Under the pieces are notes generated by a model. That model was not told the DNA's origin. It ran no database searches and saw only the letters and a program-made list of their open reading frames with translations. Positions 11,317 to 20,976 of a stretch of 64,000 nt of DNA are shown piece by piece (the stretch's first letter is position 1; every line of letters starts with the position of its first letter). This DNA is from an uncultured Pelagibacteraceae bacterium (GTDB lineage: Bacteria; Pseudomonadota; Alphaproteobacteria; Pelagibacterales; Pelagibacteraceae): contig CACBXW010000001.1 in assembly GCA_902543295.1 (NCBI GenBank), positions 62,001 through 126,000 of the forward strand, in the 5' to 3' direction. The position numbers and the translations under genes are program-made.

Positions 11317-12446
11317 TGTTGAGGGAAAGAATACAAGCAAGTAATTATAGTTTTTTAGATAAATTAAGATCAATTGATTATTTATTAATATTATTAATCA
11401 TTGCTATAGGTTCAATTAGTGTTTTTGCGATTTACTCTACAGAGGGAGGAAAATTTTCTTTTTACACAAAAAATCATATAATTAGATTATCTGTATTTTT
11501 TAGTTTGTTTTTAATTTTATCTTTTGTGAGAGTTTCTACCTGGTATAAAAATGCTTATTTATTCTATTTTGTTGGGCTACTTTTATTAATAACTGTTTTA
11601 TTTTTTGGAATTTCAGCATCAGGAGCTACAAGGTGGATAAACTTATACTTTTTAAATTTACAACCCTCAGAGTTAATGAAGATTGCAGTAATAATATGTT
11701 TTGCAAGATATTATCATAGAATTCAAAGTTCAGATATTCAAAGCTATAAATTTTTAATTCAACCAATTATTCTCTTAATCATTCCATGTTATCTTGTTAT
11801 TCAACAACCTGATTTAGGAACTTCTATTTTAATCGCAGGTAGTGGTATCGCTATAATTTGGTTAGCAGGTCTTAATATTAAATATTTTGTTTATTCTGGA
11901 TTGTTGTTATTAGTATCATTGCCTTTTGTTATTTCCGTTTTAAAACCTTATCAAAAGTCAAGAATTCTAACCTTCTTTAATCCTGATAGAGATCCCCTCG
12001 GAGCTGGATATCAAATAATTCAATCTAAAATAGCTATTGGATCTGGTGGTTTTTTTGGGAAAGGATATTTAAAAGGAACTCAAAGCTATCTAGAATTTTT
12101 ACCTGAAAAACATACTGACTTTATATTTACACTTTTTTCTGAAGAATTCGGGTTTCTTGGGTCAATTATACTTTTATTGTTATACATACTATTAATTTAT
12201 AGAATAATAAATGTTGGACTAGTCTCAAGGAGCTTCTTTGCAAAATTATATTGCTTTGGTTTTGCTACAGCAATTTTTTTATATGTATTTGTTAACATAG
12301 CAATGGTTTTAGGCATGCTGCCAATTGTTGGTGCGCCATTACCTATAATGTCTTATGGCGGGTCATCTTTGTTATCTATTATGTTGGGACTTAGTATTGT
12401 AATGAGTTGTAAAATTTATAATCAGGAACAAATATCAGTCTATTAG
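11316..12446 (+). CDS. mrdB: Rod shape-determining protein RodA (SEDS glycosyltransferase)
   Basis: RodA is the SEDS-family peptidoglycan polymerase of the elongation complex, working with PBP2. The 376 residues contain about ten membrane segments. The SEDS signatures are present: GATRWINLYFLNLQPSELMKI in the first half, QPDLGTS in the middle, FLPEKHTDFIFTLFSEEFGFLG in the long periplasmic loop, and GAPLPIMSYGGSSLLSIML at the C terminus. The start overlaps the mrdA stop by one base. It ends directly against the stop of the convergent phosphatase gene. Confidence 0.96.
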   Translation: MLRERIQASNYSFLDKLRSIDYLLILLIIAIGSISVFAIYSTEGGKFSFYTKNHIIRLSVFFSLFLILSFVRVSTWYKNAYLFYFVGLLLLITVLFFGISASGATRWINLYFLNLQPSELMKIAVIICFARYYHRIQSSDIQSYKFLIQPIILLIIPCYLVIQQPDLGTSILIAGSGIAIIWLAGLNIKYFVYSGLLLLVSLPFVISVLKPYQKSRILTFFNPDRDPLGAGYQIIQSKIAIGSGGFFGKGYLKGTQSYLEFLPEKHTDFIFTLFSEEFGFLGSIILLLLYILLIYRIINVGLVSRSFFAKLYCFGFATAIFLYVFVNIAMVLGMLPIVGAPLPIMSYGGSSLLSIMLGLSIVMSCKIYNQEQISVY

Positions 12447-13736
12447 CTATTTTCCATCTATAGCAACAATTGTTAAATCATCTTTTTGCATGTGACCTGC
12501 ACCAAGAATATCATCAATCATTGTTTTTAATCTCTCATTAATTGGAGTTGATTGATATTTTTTAATATAATTTTCAAAACCCTCAGACCCCAACATTTCA
12601 CCACTTGGATTTTTAATCTCAGTAATCCCATCTGTGAAAATATACATCGAACTATTTTCAAATGATATAGTATGTTCTGGATATTTTGTTTTTGGCATTA
12701 TACCTAATGGTGGACCAGCTTCAGAAAAATTACTAAAAGTTCCATCAGCTGACAATATTAATGGAGGTTCATGACCCGCACTAGATAACAATAACTCTTT
12801 TTTATTTGAGTCGTATATTCCAATTAACATAGTAACAAACATACCTCTTGAGATAGTTTCACATATCTCATTATTTAATTGAAATAATAAGTCAGATGCT
12901 GAAAAATTAGTTTTACTTAAACATCTGTAAAGACTAGATGCTTTCGACATTAGTAGTGAAGATTTAATGCCTTTTCCAGATACATCAGCAACTCCAAATC
13001 CATATTTACCATCTCCTAAATCGGAAAAATTATAAAAGTCACCTGAAACAACCTTAGCAGGGATATTTATTCCAGAAATAGGAAAGTCTTTCTCTTTATT
13101 TTTAGATAATAAAGATCTTTGAATTTCTCCAACAATTTCTACTTCTTTTTGAATTTTATTTTTTTCAACCATTTCTTTTGCCATCTTTGCATTTCTAATT
13201 GCTAAAGCAGCTGGCGCTGAAAGTGTTTCTAAAAGTTTTCTGTCATCTTCTATAAATAATTTATCTTCAGTTTTTTTATTTAAACAATGGATTACACCAA
13301 TACACTCATTTGCAGCAATTAAAGGAGAACATAAAACTGAGTATGTTGTAAAATTTGTTTTATTGTCTAAATCAAAATAAAACTCTGCTATTTCACGTAC
13401 ATCTTTTCTAACATTACCAACACGAATACATTTCCTTTGTTCGACAGCTTTACCCATAACTCCATCTTTTAAATCTAGCTCATACTCATCTAAATAATCT
13501 TGATGTAATGATGCTATACATTCAAATTTTTTCTTTTCTTCATTAATTAAAAATATATTCGCAGCTTGCGCATTTAGTCTTGCAATAATAACTCTAAGTG
13601 CATTCATTAGGGTATCATTCAAATCCAGTGATAAAGCAAAATCCTGATTCATTTTTGTGACCAGTTCTAGATCCACATTAACTTGTGAAACTTCTTTTTC
13701 TGGTTCGATAGGTTTTTTTGACTTAAAAAAGATCAT
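12447..13736 (-). CDS. GAF-domain PP2C/SpoIIE phosphatase (RsbU-like)
   Basis: This is a probable cytoplasmic Ser/Thr phosphatase of the RsbU/SpoIIE type, which in partner-switching pathways dephosphorylates a STAS antagonist in response to a signal. The 429 residues divide into an N-terminal GAF sensor (about 35-185), a linker helix ending in IVGEIQRSLL, and the PP2C domain (about 205-425). The metal-binding residues are in place: Asp233 in SGDFYNF, Asp251 in ADVSGKG, the Asp of FTDGITEI and that of KDDLTIVAI. Its ligand is unknown. It is convergent with rodA with no gap and divergent from pilD. The same window encodes a matching kinase and STAS protein at 39761-40492. Confidence 0.9.
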   Translation of the reverse strand: MIFFKSKKPIEPEKEVSQVNVDLELVTKMNQDFALSLDLNDTLMNALRVIIARLNAQAANIFLINEEKKKFECIASLHQDYLDEYELDLKDGVMGKAVEQRKCIRVGNVRKDVREIAEFYFDLDNKTNFTTYSVLCSPLIAANECIGVIHCLNKKTEDKLFIEDDRKLLETLSAPAALAIRNAKMAKEMVEKNKIQKEVEIVGEIQRSLLSKNKEKDFPISGINIPAKVVSGDFYNFSDLGDGKYGFGVADVSGKGIKSSLLMSKASSLYRCLSKTNFSASDLLFQLNNEICETISRGMFVTMLIGIYDSNKKELLLSSAGHEPPLILSADGTFSNFSEAGPPLGIMPKTKYPEHTISFENSSMYIFTDGITEIKNPSGEMLGSEGFENYIKKYQSTPINERLKTMIDDILGAGHMQKDDLTIVAIDGK

Positions 13737-13780
13737 TTATTTACTAGCAATTTAAACAATTTTTGATAAATTTTTCAACA

Positions 13781-13894
13781 ATGGAGATTATCGTCTATAC
13801 GCCAAATTTATATATTCATCTTCAAGATGCAGTGTTACTGGTACAATATGTAATAGATGGATTAATTCACATCTCATCAAACATTAAATTATAA
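13781..13894 (+). CDS. Possible 37-residue small protein upstream of pilD
   Basis: An ATG-started frame of 37 codons lies in the 168-bp gap between the divergent phosphatase gene and pilD, ending 10 bp before the pilD GTG. The peptide is mildly hydrophobic (VLLVQYVIDGLI in the middle). I see no clear ribosome site and no recognisable motif. It may equally be non-coding promoter DNA, so this is a tentative entry. Confidence 0.2.
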   Translation: MEIIVYTPNLYIHLQDAVLLVQYVIDGLIHISSNIKL

Positions 13895-13904
13895 TTAATT
13901 TTAA

Positions 13905-14666
13905 GTGGACTTTATATTCGTAATAGTTTTTGGAGGGCTATGGGGTAGCTTTGCAAATGTTTGCATATATAGATTTCCAAACAATGAAGGCGTTGTATCT
14001 GGAAGATCTTTTTGTCCAAATTGTAAAATAAAGATCAATTGGTACGATAATATTCCTTTAATTTCCTATCTTGTTCTTGGAGGAAAATGCAGGAACTGTA
14101 AAAAAAAAATATCTATTCAATATTTTATTGTAGAAACTTTAAGCATAATTCTATTTACTTCAATTTATTATAAATTTGGCTCTTCACTCACCACTTTATA
14201 TTTAATTATACTCTCATTATCTTTTTTAATTATTTTTTTTATAGATCTTAAACATTTTATAATTCCAAACATTTTAACTTTTTCTTTAATGATAATAGGA
14301 TTTATAAAATCTTTTGATCCAAATTTAAATTCAATGTTTCCTAATTATATAAACTCTTTAATTGGAGGAATTTTTGGTTACGGAATTATATGGTTGATCA
14401 TATTTATCTATAAGACCATTCGAAAAAAAGAAGGAATGGGGTTAGGAGATGCAAAACTTCTGTCAGCAATTGGTTTTTGGTTTGGATGGGTCTCTATACC
14501 CTTTGTAATATTTTTATCATCTATAATTGCTTTATTAAGTGTTATTCCAAGTTTGTTGAAAAATTCAAAATCAATGTCTTCACAAATTCCATTTGGACCA
14601 TACATAATCATTGGAACATTAGTTTATCTTTTTTTCGAAAATAGCTTTAAATCACTCTTATTTTAA
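13905..14666 (+). CDS. pilD: Type IV prepilin peptidase / N-methyltransferase
   Basis: PilD is the inner-membrane A24 aspartic protease that cleaves the leader of type IV prepilins after glycine and methylates the new N-terminal residue. The 253 residues begin at a GTG. The cytoplasmic loop has the paired CxxC zinc motifs of the bifunctional enzyme (Cys37/Cys40 and Cys62/Cys65). The two catalytic aspartates are Asp114 in FIDLKHF and Asp182 in GLGDAK. About seven membrane segments follow the usual layout. It stands apart from the rest of the pilus genes, but its substrates are encoded at 28365-31264 and 40634-41549. Confidence 0.95.
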   Translation: MDFIFVIVFGGLWGSFANVCIYRFPNNEGVVSGRSFCPNCKIKINWYDNIPLISYLVLGGKCRNCKKKISIQYFIVETLSIILFTSIYYKFGSSLTTLYLIILSLSFLIIFFIDLKHFIIPNILTFSLMIIGFIKSFDPNLNSMFPNYINSLIGGIFGYGIIWLIIFIYKTIRKKEGMGLGDAKLLSAIGFWFGWVSIPFVIFLSSIIALLSVIPSLLKNSKSMSSQIPFGPYIIIGTLVYLFFENSFKSLLF

Positions 14667-14708
14667 AGATTTTAATGACAAACGGTCTCTAGAACTAATT
14701 GATCAAAA

Positions 14709-17288
14709 ATGTTTAAGTATTTAAATATGAGACATTGTTTAATATTTTTATCTTTAATTATTTATAATCAAATATTTTTAAATATTGTCAAAGCTGAAGA
14801 TATAACAATTTCATCTAATCACTCTAGTCAAATTGTTATGTCAAACAACGATACACTTACTGTTGAAAGTGGTGTCACCGTTGATACAAGTGCTGCAGAA
14901 CCTGTAGAATTAGAAGGCCATACTTTTTCAACAAGCTCAACTACCATAACTAATAACGGTACAATTATTGGAACAACTAAAGGAATTGAAGCTGATCAAT
15001 CTACAGATTTTAGTATAGATAATTCTGGAACAGTATCAGTGACTGATAATGCTAATAGTCCTGGTTCAGCACTTTCATTGTTACAATCTAGAGGAACAGT
15101 ATCTATTGTAAATAGTGGAACTTTAGAGTCTGAACGTGCAGACACTATTAAATTACATCCTTCTTTTGGAACAGTAACAATTAATAATTCTGGAAATATT
15201 ACATCTTCAAAAGATAGAACAATTAATTTTGGTCAACAGGCTAACGCAGGGGAAATAATAAATTCTGGTACTATTTCGGGTAGAGCGAATACACTATATA
15301 TATATTCATCAGGAACTGACTATTCAGCTGGTACTATTACAAATTCTGGGACGATCACCGCAACAGGAGGAAATGGCTTTGAAATTAATAATGTAAACGA
15401 TGTCACCATTACTAATACAGGCACTATATCTGCTACAGGGGATGCAATTTTTGGTATTGGCGACAATGGCTCTAATGGAAACATAATTGTAAATAAAGGA
15501 ACTATATCAAGTGGTTCAAGCAATCATGATTTAGAAGTGAAAACAAATGTAGGTCTTGAATCACTAACAAATGATCAAGGAGGAAATGATGCTTTGAAAT
15601 TGACAGGCTATCTTCCAGTAAATTACGTCTTCCTAGCAAATAGCACAACTGATTATGGAAAGCTAGCTGTTGATGATCAAAATGGTGCAACTACTTTCAG
15701 TATTAGCACAGATTCTGCTCTATCAGCTGGAACTTATACGTCTGTAATAACAGGAGTTTCTTCTAGTAGATTTACTGCTGGCTCCACAGGAACAGTAACT
15801 GTAACAAACGGAAAGTTCAATTGGACACTTACAGAAACATCTTCGGGAAGTACGAATTGGAATTTAGTTGTTACAAATTTTGATAATGATGCTCCATCTC
15901 TATCATCTTCAAGTCCATCTGATAATGCAACAGAAGTTGCAATAAATGCAAATATAGTTCTAACTTTTAGCGAGGCGGTTGATGCTGAAAGTGGAAATAT
16001 TACTATTAAAAGAACTTCTGATGACAGCACTATTGAAACAATTGATGTGACTGGAGCCAAAGTCAGTGGTAGTGGTTCAACAGCAATTACTATTAATCCA
16101 AGCACAGATTTAACAGCCGATATTGATTATTATATTTTAATAGATGCTAGTGCTTTCGATGATGCTGCTGGAAATTCATATGCAGGCATATCAAGCACAA
16201 CTGCTTTAAATTTTTCAACAAAACCTGGAGAAGTTTTTAATGAGACTGTAAAAACTCTCACAAAAAACCAAACTGTAGCTGCTATAAATTCATTAAATCA
16301 GTCGTTAAATAGAATTTCAGGAAGAATGAATTATATAAGATCTACTAACAACAATTCCTCAAATCAAAATATAAGATTAGCAATGAACTTTGATAATCAA
16401 TTATTGGCCCAACAAATAAATTCGCTCTCTGCAAAACTACTTAAAAAAGAAAAAAAGACAGAGAAATGGGGAGTTTGGAGTGAAGGTAATATATCATTTG
16501 GTAGAGTAGGGCAACAAGATGGTAATTTAGGCCAAGATATTCATAGTGATGGAATTACCTTTGGAATTGATAAAAAAATAAATGAAGATAAGACAATTGG
16601 TTTTGCAATCAATAAATCTTGGCAAGAAACTGAAGTAGGTAGCAATGAAGCAAATATGGACGCTTCAGCAATTAGTATTATGAATTACACAAGTTTTAAA
16701 ATTGAAGACAAAATATTTTTTGAAATGGTTGCTGGTATTGGAGAAATGGATATAGATTTAAGCAGAGATGTTACAGGTGGAAAAAATAAAGGAGATAGAA
16801 AAGGAAATCAACTTTTTGGAAGCTTTACTTATTTATTAGAACCTGATGTTGAAGTTGTAGGTAGAAATTTAAATTATTATTCAAGACTTGATTTAGGATT
16901 TACCCAACTTAAGGCATATACAGAAACAGGTGATGGAACAGCTGTAAGTTATAATAAACAAAACGTTAAAAGCGCATCACTATCTGCAGGTTTAAATTTA
17001 AGTAAAGTTATTGAGAATGAAAAAGGTATATTTGAACCATCTTTTAAATTTGAATTAGGAAAAGATAAAACAATCAACTCACTATCAGAGGCATATTATA
17101 TTAATAATTCTTCTGAAATTTATAGTAATGCTTTAGGCGATCAAAATTCTGGGCATTTATTGTTAAATTTAGGAATTGGGGCAAAACTCAACAGTAATTT
17201 GACTATAAATGCTACATATGAACACTACAGAAGTAGTGACAATACTTTTAATAATAGTTTTTCAATTTATTTAAGAAAACCTTTATAA
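14709..17288 (+). CDS. Autotransporter-type adhesin with NSGTI repeats and an SbsA Ig-like domain
   Basis: This is a probable secreted surface protein anchored by a C-terminal outer-membrane barrel. The 859 residues start with a signal peptide (cleavage near residue 29; an internal Met7 is an alternative start). Residues about 60-300 are a beta-helix-like passenger built of short repeats such as NSGTI and NTGTISATG. An SbsA-type Ig-like domain follows (about 395-505, starting APSLSSSSPSDNATEV and with the LTFSEAVD motif). An autotransporter barrel of about 275 residues begins near KWGVWSEGNISFGR. The ligand is unknown. It lies between pilD and a MoxR operon and is related in design to the minus-strand protein at 20965-23613. 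Confidence 0.8.
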   Translation: MFKYLNMRHCLIFLSLIIYNQIFLNIVKAEDITISSNHSSQIVMSNNDTLTVESGVTVDTSAAEPVELEGHTFSTSSTTITNNGTIIGTTKGIEADQSTDFSIDNSGTVSVTDNANSPGSALSLLQSRGTVSIVNSGTLESERADTIKLHPSFGTVTINNSGNITSSKDRTINFGQQANAGEIINSGTISGRANTLYIYSSGTDYSAGTITNSGTITATGGNGFEINNVNDVTITNTGTISATGDAIFGIGDNGSNGNIIVNKGTISSGSSNHDLEVKTNVGLESLTNDQGGNDALKLTGYLPVNYVFLANSTTDYGKLAVDDQNGATTFSISTDSALSAGTYTSVITGVSSSRFTAGSTGTVTVTNGKFNWTLTETSSGSTNWNLVVTNFDNDAPSLSSSSPSDNATEVAINANIVLTFSEAVDAESGNITIKRTSDDSTIETIDVTGAKVSGSGSTAITINPSTDLTADIDYYILIDASAFDDAAGNSYAGISSTTALNFSTKPGEVFNETVKTLTKNQTVAAINSLNQSLNRISGRMNYIRSTNNNSSNQNIRLAMNFDNQLLAQQINSLSAKLLKKEKKTEKWGVWSEGNISFGRVGQQDGNLGQDIHSDGITFGIDKKINEDKTIGFAINKSWQETEVGSNEANMDASAISIMNYTSFKIEDKIFFEMVAGIGEMDIDLSRDVTGGKNKGDRKGNQLFGSFTYLLEPDVEVVGRNLNYYSRLDLGFTQLKAYTETGDGTAVSYNKQNVKSASLSAGLNLSKVIENEKGIFEPSFKFELGKDKTINSLSEAYYINNSSEIYSNALGDQNSGHLLLNLGIGAKLNSNLTINATYEHYRSSDNTFNNSFSIYLRKPL

Positions 17289-17296
17289 TCAAAATT

Positions 17297-18181
17297 ATGT
17301 TTAACGAAATAATAGCTAACGCATCTAAAATTATAATTTCTAATGCAGATAAAATTAAATTGACATTGGCTGCAATATTTTCTGAAGGAAGTATTTTAAT
17401 AGAAGATTACCCTGGATCAGGGAAAACCACATTTGCAAAAGCTATTACTCAAAATCTTGGTCTTAACTTTAAAAGGATACAGTTTACATCTGATTTATTA
17501 CCCAGTGATATTCTTGGATTTAATATTCTTTCAGATGGGAAGTTAAACTTTCAACAAGGTCCAATTTTTACAAATATAGTTTTAGCTGATGAACTTAATC
17601 GTGGAAGTCCAAAATCGCAAAGTGCATTTTTAGAGGCAATGGAAGAAAAAAATGTTTCTATAGATGGTGAAAGTTATAAACTGCCAGAACCATTTTTTGT
17701 TATTGCAACTCAAAATCCTATGGATTCTTCAGGCACAAGTTCTTTACCAGATTCACAGCTTGATAGATTTATGATTTCATTTTCTTTATCTGATCTAAAT
17801 GAAAACGATAAAATTCTGATGTTAAAAAATACAAGTAAATTAAATGGTGCTTCATCAAAAGCTGTTGATTGGGAGACAATTAAACAAAAAAAAGATCAGC
17901 TAACCATAAAAGATGAAATTTATAAATATGTTGTTGAAATAGAGCAGGTAATTCAAACGCTTGATCAAAAAATTTATATTTCTGCAAGATGTTTAAAGCA
18001 AATCTTAGATTTAGCTAAGGGTTGGGCAATTATTCATGAAAAAGATTATGTAACTCATCAAGATATTAAGGAAACTCTGCCTTACATATTAAGACATAGA
18101 ATTAAATTTCTTAACCAGGAGGATAAAATGAGCTTCATTAATGAGGAAATACTTCAAAAAATTAAAATAACCAATGGTTAA
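17297..18181 (+). CDS. MoxR-family AAA ATPase
   Basis: MoxR AAA proteins act as chaperone-like ATPases that usually mature or regulate vWA-containing or envelope partners. The 294-residue protein has the Walker A motif PGSGKTTFAKA (Lys43), a Walker B region IVLADELNRGSPKSQSAFLE, the sensor segment ATQNPMDSSGTSSLPDSQLD, and a C-terminal lid. It is the first gene of a three-gene overlapping operon with a DUF58 protein and a transglutaminase-like membrane protein, a common arrangement. The client is not known. Confidence 0.93.
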   Translation: MFNEIIANASKIIISNADKIKLTLAAIFSEGSILIEDYPGSGKTTFAKAITQNLGLNFKRIQFTSDLLPSDILGFNILSDGKLNFQQGPIFTNIVLADELNRGSPKSQSAFLEAMEEKNVSIDGESYKLPEPFFVIATQNPMDSSGTSSLPDSQLDRFMISFSLSDLNENDKILMLKNTSKLNGASSKAVDWETIKQKKDQLTIKDEIYKYVVEIEQVIQTLDQKIYISARCLKQILDLAKGWAIIHEKDYVTHQDIKETLPYILRHRIKFLNQEDKMSFINEEILQKIKITNG

Positions 18182-19094
18182 TCAGCTAGTACAGAGGTTA
18201 ACGAACTTAGACTTTAAAAATTTAATCAATCTCAAAAAAAAACTTAAAGTTTACATATATCCCAATCTTCAAGGACTATTATTAGGACTGTTTGTATTTT
18301 TTTGCTTTTTAATATCTGTATTTTATGAAAATAACTCAGGACTTCTTATTTCAATTGTTATTTTCTTTATTTTCTTTATTTCAATTTTTATCTCACATCA
18401 AAATATTAACGATTTAAGAATAAATTTTCTAACAGAATACTTAGTTGAAGCAAATAAAACAGAACATATAAACTTTAAGATAATTAATGATGCAAAAGAG
18501 AAAAAATTAAATATCGATTTAGAGATCAATAAATCAATATTACAAAATTTTAATTTATCAGATAAAATAAAAGAATTTAAAATAAAATATAATAATGACA
18601 AAAGGGGCGTCTATTCTTTAAATAAAATAATTTTAAAATCGATATATCCATTTGGAATAATAAGGACAAAAATAAATTATCAACCTTTTAGTAAAGTATA
18701 TGTATTTCCACAAAAATTAATTCCAAATCAAGAATTATTACAAGAATTTAAAATTAACCAAAATAATAATTCTGATGAATTTGACGGTATAGATGAATAC
18801 AAGAAAGGAGATAGTTACTCAAAAATCGCTTGGAAAAAATCAACTATTGGAGACAAAAAATTTGTAAAAGAATTTAAGTCTTTTAAAAGCTCGAAAAAAT
18901 CAATCCTAGATTTAAATAAATACAGTCATATAGAATTTGAGAAATTATTAAGTTACTCAGTATTTATTTTAGATTATTATTTCACAAAAAGTCTAAATTT
19001 AACCTTTAAACACAAAGACAGTGTGTTCCATTTAAACGAAAATAAAAACTCTCTAAATAAAATTTTAAAGTATATTTCAAATGTTAAAAATTAA
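18174..19094 (+). CDS. DUF58-domain membrane protein
   Basis: This is a member of the DUF58 family that accompanies MoxR ATPases; molecular function is unknown. The 306 residues show two adjacent membrane segments near residues 35-75, followed by a soluble part. The family signature is FDGIDEYKKGDSYSKIAWKK, with the Y-x-x-G-D-x-x-x-x-I-x-W pattern, then KKFVKEF. The start overlaps the MoxR gene by 8 bp and the end overlaps the transglutaminase gene by 14 bp. It is shorter and more AT-rich than many relatives but otherwise ordinary. Confidence 0.88.
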   Translation: MVNQLVQRLTNLDFKNLINLKKKLKVYIYPNLQGLLLGLFVFFCFLISVFYENNSGLLISIVIFFIFFISIFISHQNINDLRINFLTEYLVEANKTEHINFKIINDAKEKKLNIDLEINKSILQNFNLSDKIKEFKIKYNNDKRGVYSLNKIILKSIYPFGIIRTKINYQPFSKVYVFPQKLIPNQELLQEFKINQNNNSDEFDGIDEYKKGDSYSKIAWKKSTIGDKKFVKEFKSFKSSKKSILDLNKYSHIEFEKLLSYSVFILDYYFTKSLNLTFKHKDSVFHLNENKNSLNKILKYISNVKN

Positions 19095-20976
19095 ATCGCA
19101 AAATATTAGTCTTCTAACTTATATTATATTATTTTTTTGCTTAGTTTCGTTGTCTACAGATTTAATATTAACTAATAAAATATTTTGGGGCACTTTATTT
19201 TTTTTAAGTTTTATTTTTTCAAAAATACACTTTAAGTTCAAGTCCATAGCAGTTGGAGTATTTGCTTTGGGAGCTCTATATATTCAATTGATTTTCAATC
19301 AATATGTTTTGTCCGAAGATTTTTTTCTAAACTGCCTTGGAGTTTTGCTAATAATAAAGTTCTCAGAACTTAAAAATAAAAATAATCTTTTGTCATATAA
19401 TTTAATCTCTATGATTATTGCTGTAGCAAGTTTAATTAAGGGTCAAGATATACTAAGTACATTAAACTCCTTTCTAATCTTAATACTTTTAGTTGTTAAC
19501 ATGTATCTTATTCAACAAAAGGAAATTCTCGATTTCAGTTTAAAAAATATTTTAAAATATTTAGGATTTGCTCTTAGTATATTTCCGATTATTATTATTT
19601 TTTATCTTGTATTTCCTAGGGCAGAGGTAAATTTCAGATTATTTGATACATCTGCAAGCTCAGTAGGTATTCCAGATAGCATAGATCTTGGTTCATTTAG
19701 CCAGTTTTCGAACTCAGACGAAGAAGTTTTTACTTTAATAAATAACAATTTTAAGAAGGAGGATCTTTATTTTAGGGTCAAAATCTTTGATTATATGGAA
19801 AAAGATCAATCTTGGAGACCTTCCTCAAGTTACTATCTTTTTAGTGAATTTAAAAATTCTTTGAGAATAAATGGTAATGAAGATTTAAATAAAAATTATC
19901 AGATTATTTTAGAACCATATAAAAAAAAATGGATACCAAGTTTAAAAAACTCAAAATTAGTCACTAATGATATTCTAATTACAAAAGATTATTTTAACCA
20001 GTCTTTTGTAAGTAGGGAACTAATTGACAGAAAGAAGAAATTAATTTTTAAAATGAATAAATCTGATTATTCTTTGGATAACCCACTTAAAAATTATTAT
20101 ACTTTGTTGCCAGAAAACATATCACCAAAAATAAAAGAATGGGTAGATAAAAATAATGTAAGTACCAAAGAAGAATTCATTGAAAAAATTTATAAAAGAT
20201 TTTCTGATGGATCGTATTTTTATAACCTTAGTCCTCAGATAAACTCAAATAATAAATATGAAAACTTTTTCTTTAATTCTAAAGAAGGATACTGCGAATA
20301 TTATGCAGGAATGTTTGTGTTGCTTACAAGGTTAGCACAAATTCCAAGCAGGATAGTGACAGGTTACTATGGTGGAGATTTAAATGAGATAGGGAATTTT
20401 TTCAAATTTAAACAAAAAGATACGCATGCTTGGGCAGAAGTTTGGTTTGATGAAAGAGGGTGGGTTAGAATTGATCCAACTAGGGCAATACCTAATTCTA
20501 ATATTAGAAACTCATTAAATAATTATTTCGTAAACAATGATAATTCTTCAAACACGATATTTTCTAATAATTTTTTCAAAATAATGAATTTTTATTTTAA
20601 CTATATTGATTTTGTGTGGACACAACATTTACTATCATATGATGATAATGAAAGAAAAAATTTTATAAAAGAATTACTAAATTTAAATTTTTCAAAAATC
20701 GTTGTTTGGATATTCGTACCAATATTATTATTTGTAAGCATAAAATTATTATATAATTTCAATTCAACTAATTTGATGAAGCTAAAATTAGCTTTCATTC
20801 TTCTAGGAAAGAAAAGAAAACTTCAAATAAAAAATTCGGATACTATCCAAGAGATTTATCTTAAAATGATGGAAAAAGATAAATCAAAATACAAAAATTT
20901 CTTTAAATTTTACGAAGAGCAAATTTACTCAAATAACCAAATAAGTTTTTTAAAAGTTTTAAAGTTAGTTTTTTAG
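19081..20976 (+). CDS. Membrane transglutaminase-like cysteine protease/transferase (TgpA-like)
   Basis: This is an inner-membrane protein with an external transglutaminase-like domain, probably acting on envelope proteins or peptidoglycan; the substrate is unknown. The 631 residues start with about six membrane segments (DUF3488 type). A periplasmic transglutaminase core carries the expected triad Cys405 (EGYCEYYAGMF), His449 (DTHAWAEVWF) and Asp465 (RIDPTRAI). One more membrane segment (about 540-560) and a short cytoplasmic DUF4129-like tail follow. It closes the MoxR-DUF58 operon, and its last 12 bases overlap the convergent barrel-protein gene. Confidence 0.9.
   Translation: MLKIKSQNISLLTYIILFFCLVSLSTDLILTNKIFWGTLFFLSFIFSKIHFKFKSIAVGVFALGALYIQLIFNQYVLSEDFFLNCLGVLLIIKFSELKNKNNLLSYNLISMIIAVASLIKGQDILSTLNSFLILILLVVNMYLIQQKEILDFSLKNILKYLGFALSIFPIIIIFYLVFPRAEVNFRLFDTSASSVGIPDSIDLGSFSQFSNSDEEVFTLINNNFKKEDLYFRVKIFDYMEKDQSWRPSSSYYLFSEFKNSLRINGNEDLNKNYQIILEPYKKKWIPSLKNSKLVTNDILITKDYFNQSFVSRELIDRKKKLIFKMNKSDYSLDNPLKNYYTLLPENISPKIKEWVDKNNVSTKEEFIEKIYKRFSDGSYFYNLSPQINSNNKYENFFFNSKEGYCEYYAGMFVLLTRLAQIPSRIVTGYYGGDLNEIGNFFKFKQKDTHAWAEVWFDERGWVRIDPTRAIPNSNIRNSLNNYFVNNDNSSNTIFSNNFFKIMNFYFNYIDFVWTQHLLSYDDNERKNFIKELLNLNFSKIVVWIFVPILLFVSIKLLYNFNSTNLMKLKLAFILLGKKRKLQIKNSDTIQEIYLKMMEKDKSKYKNFFKFYEEQIYSNNQISFLKVLKLVF

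Noticed and set aside
12441..12452. TAGCTA junction where rodA and the phosphatase gene end back to back
   Set aside because: Just the two stop codons abutting; no terminator hairpin or other signal is visible.
14800..15560. Short recurring DNA words resembling a repeat array
   Set aside because: They encode the N-S-G-T-I protein repeats of a beta-helix passenger; spacing and sequence vary and there are no unique spacers, so it is not CRISPR.
15734..16105. 123-codon minus-strand frame inside the plus-strand adhesin
   Set aside because: Opposite the SbsA-like domain, low-complexity Val/Ser/Leu translation without any motif or ribosome site.
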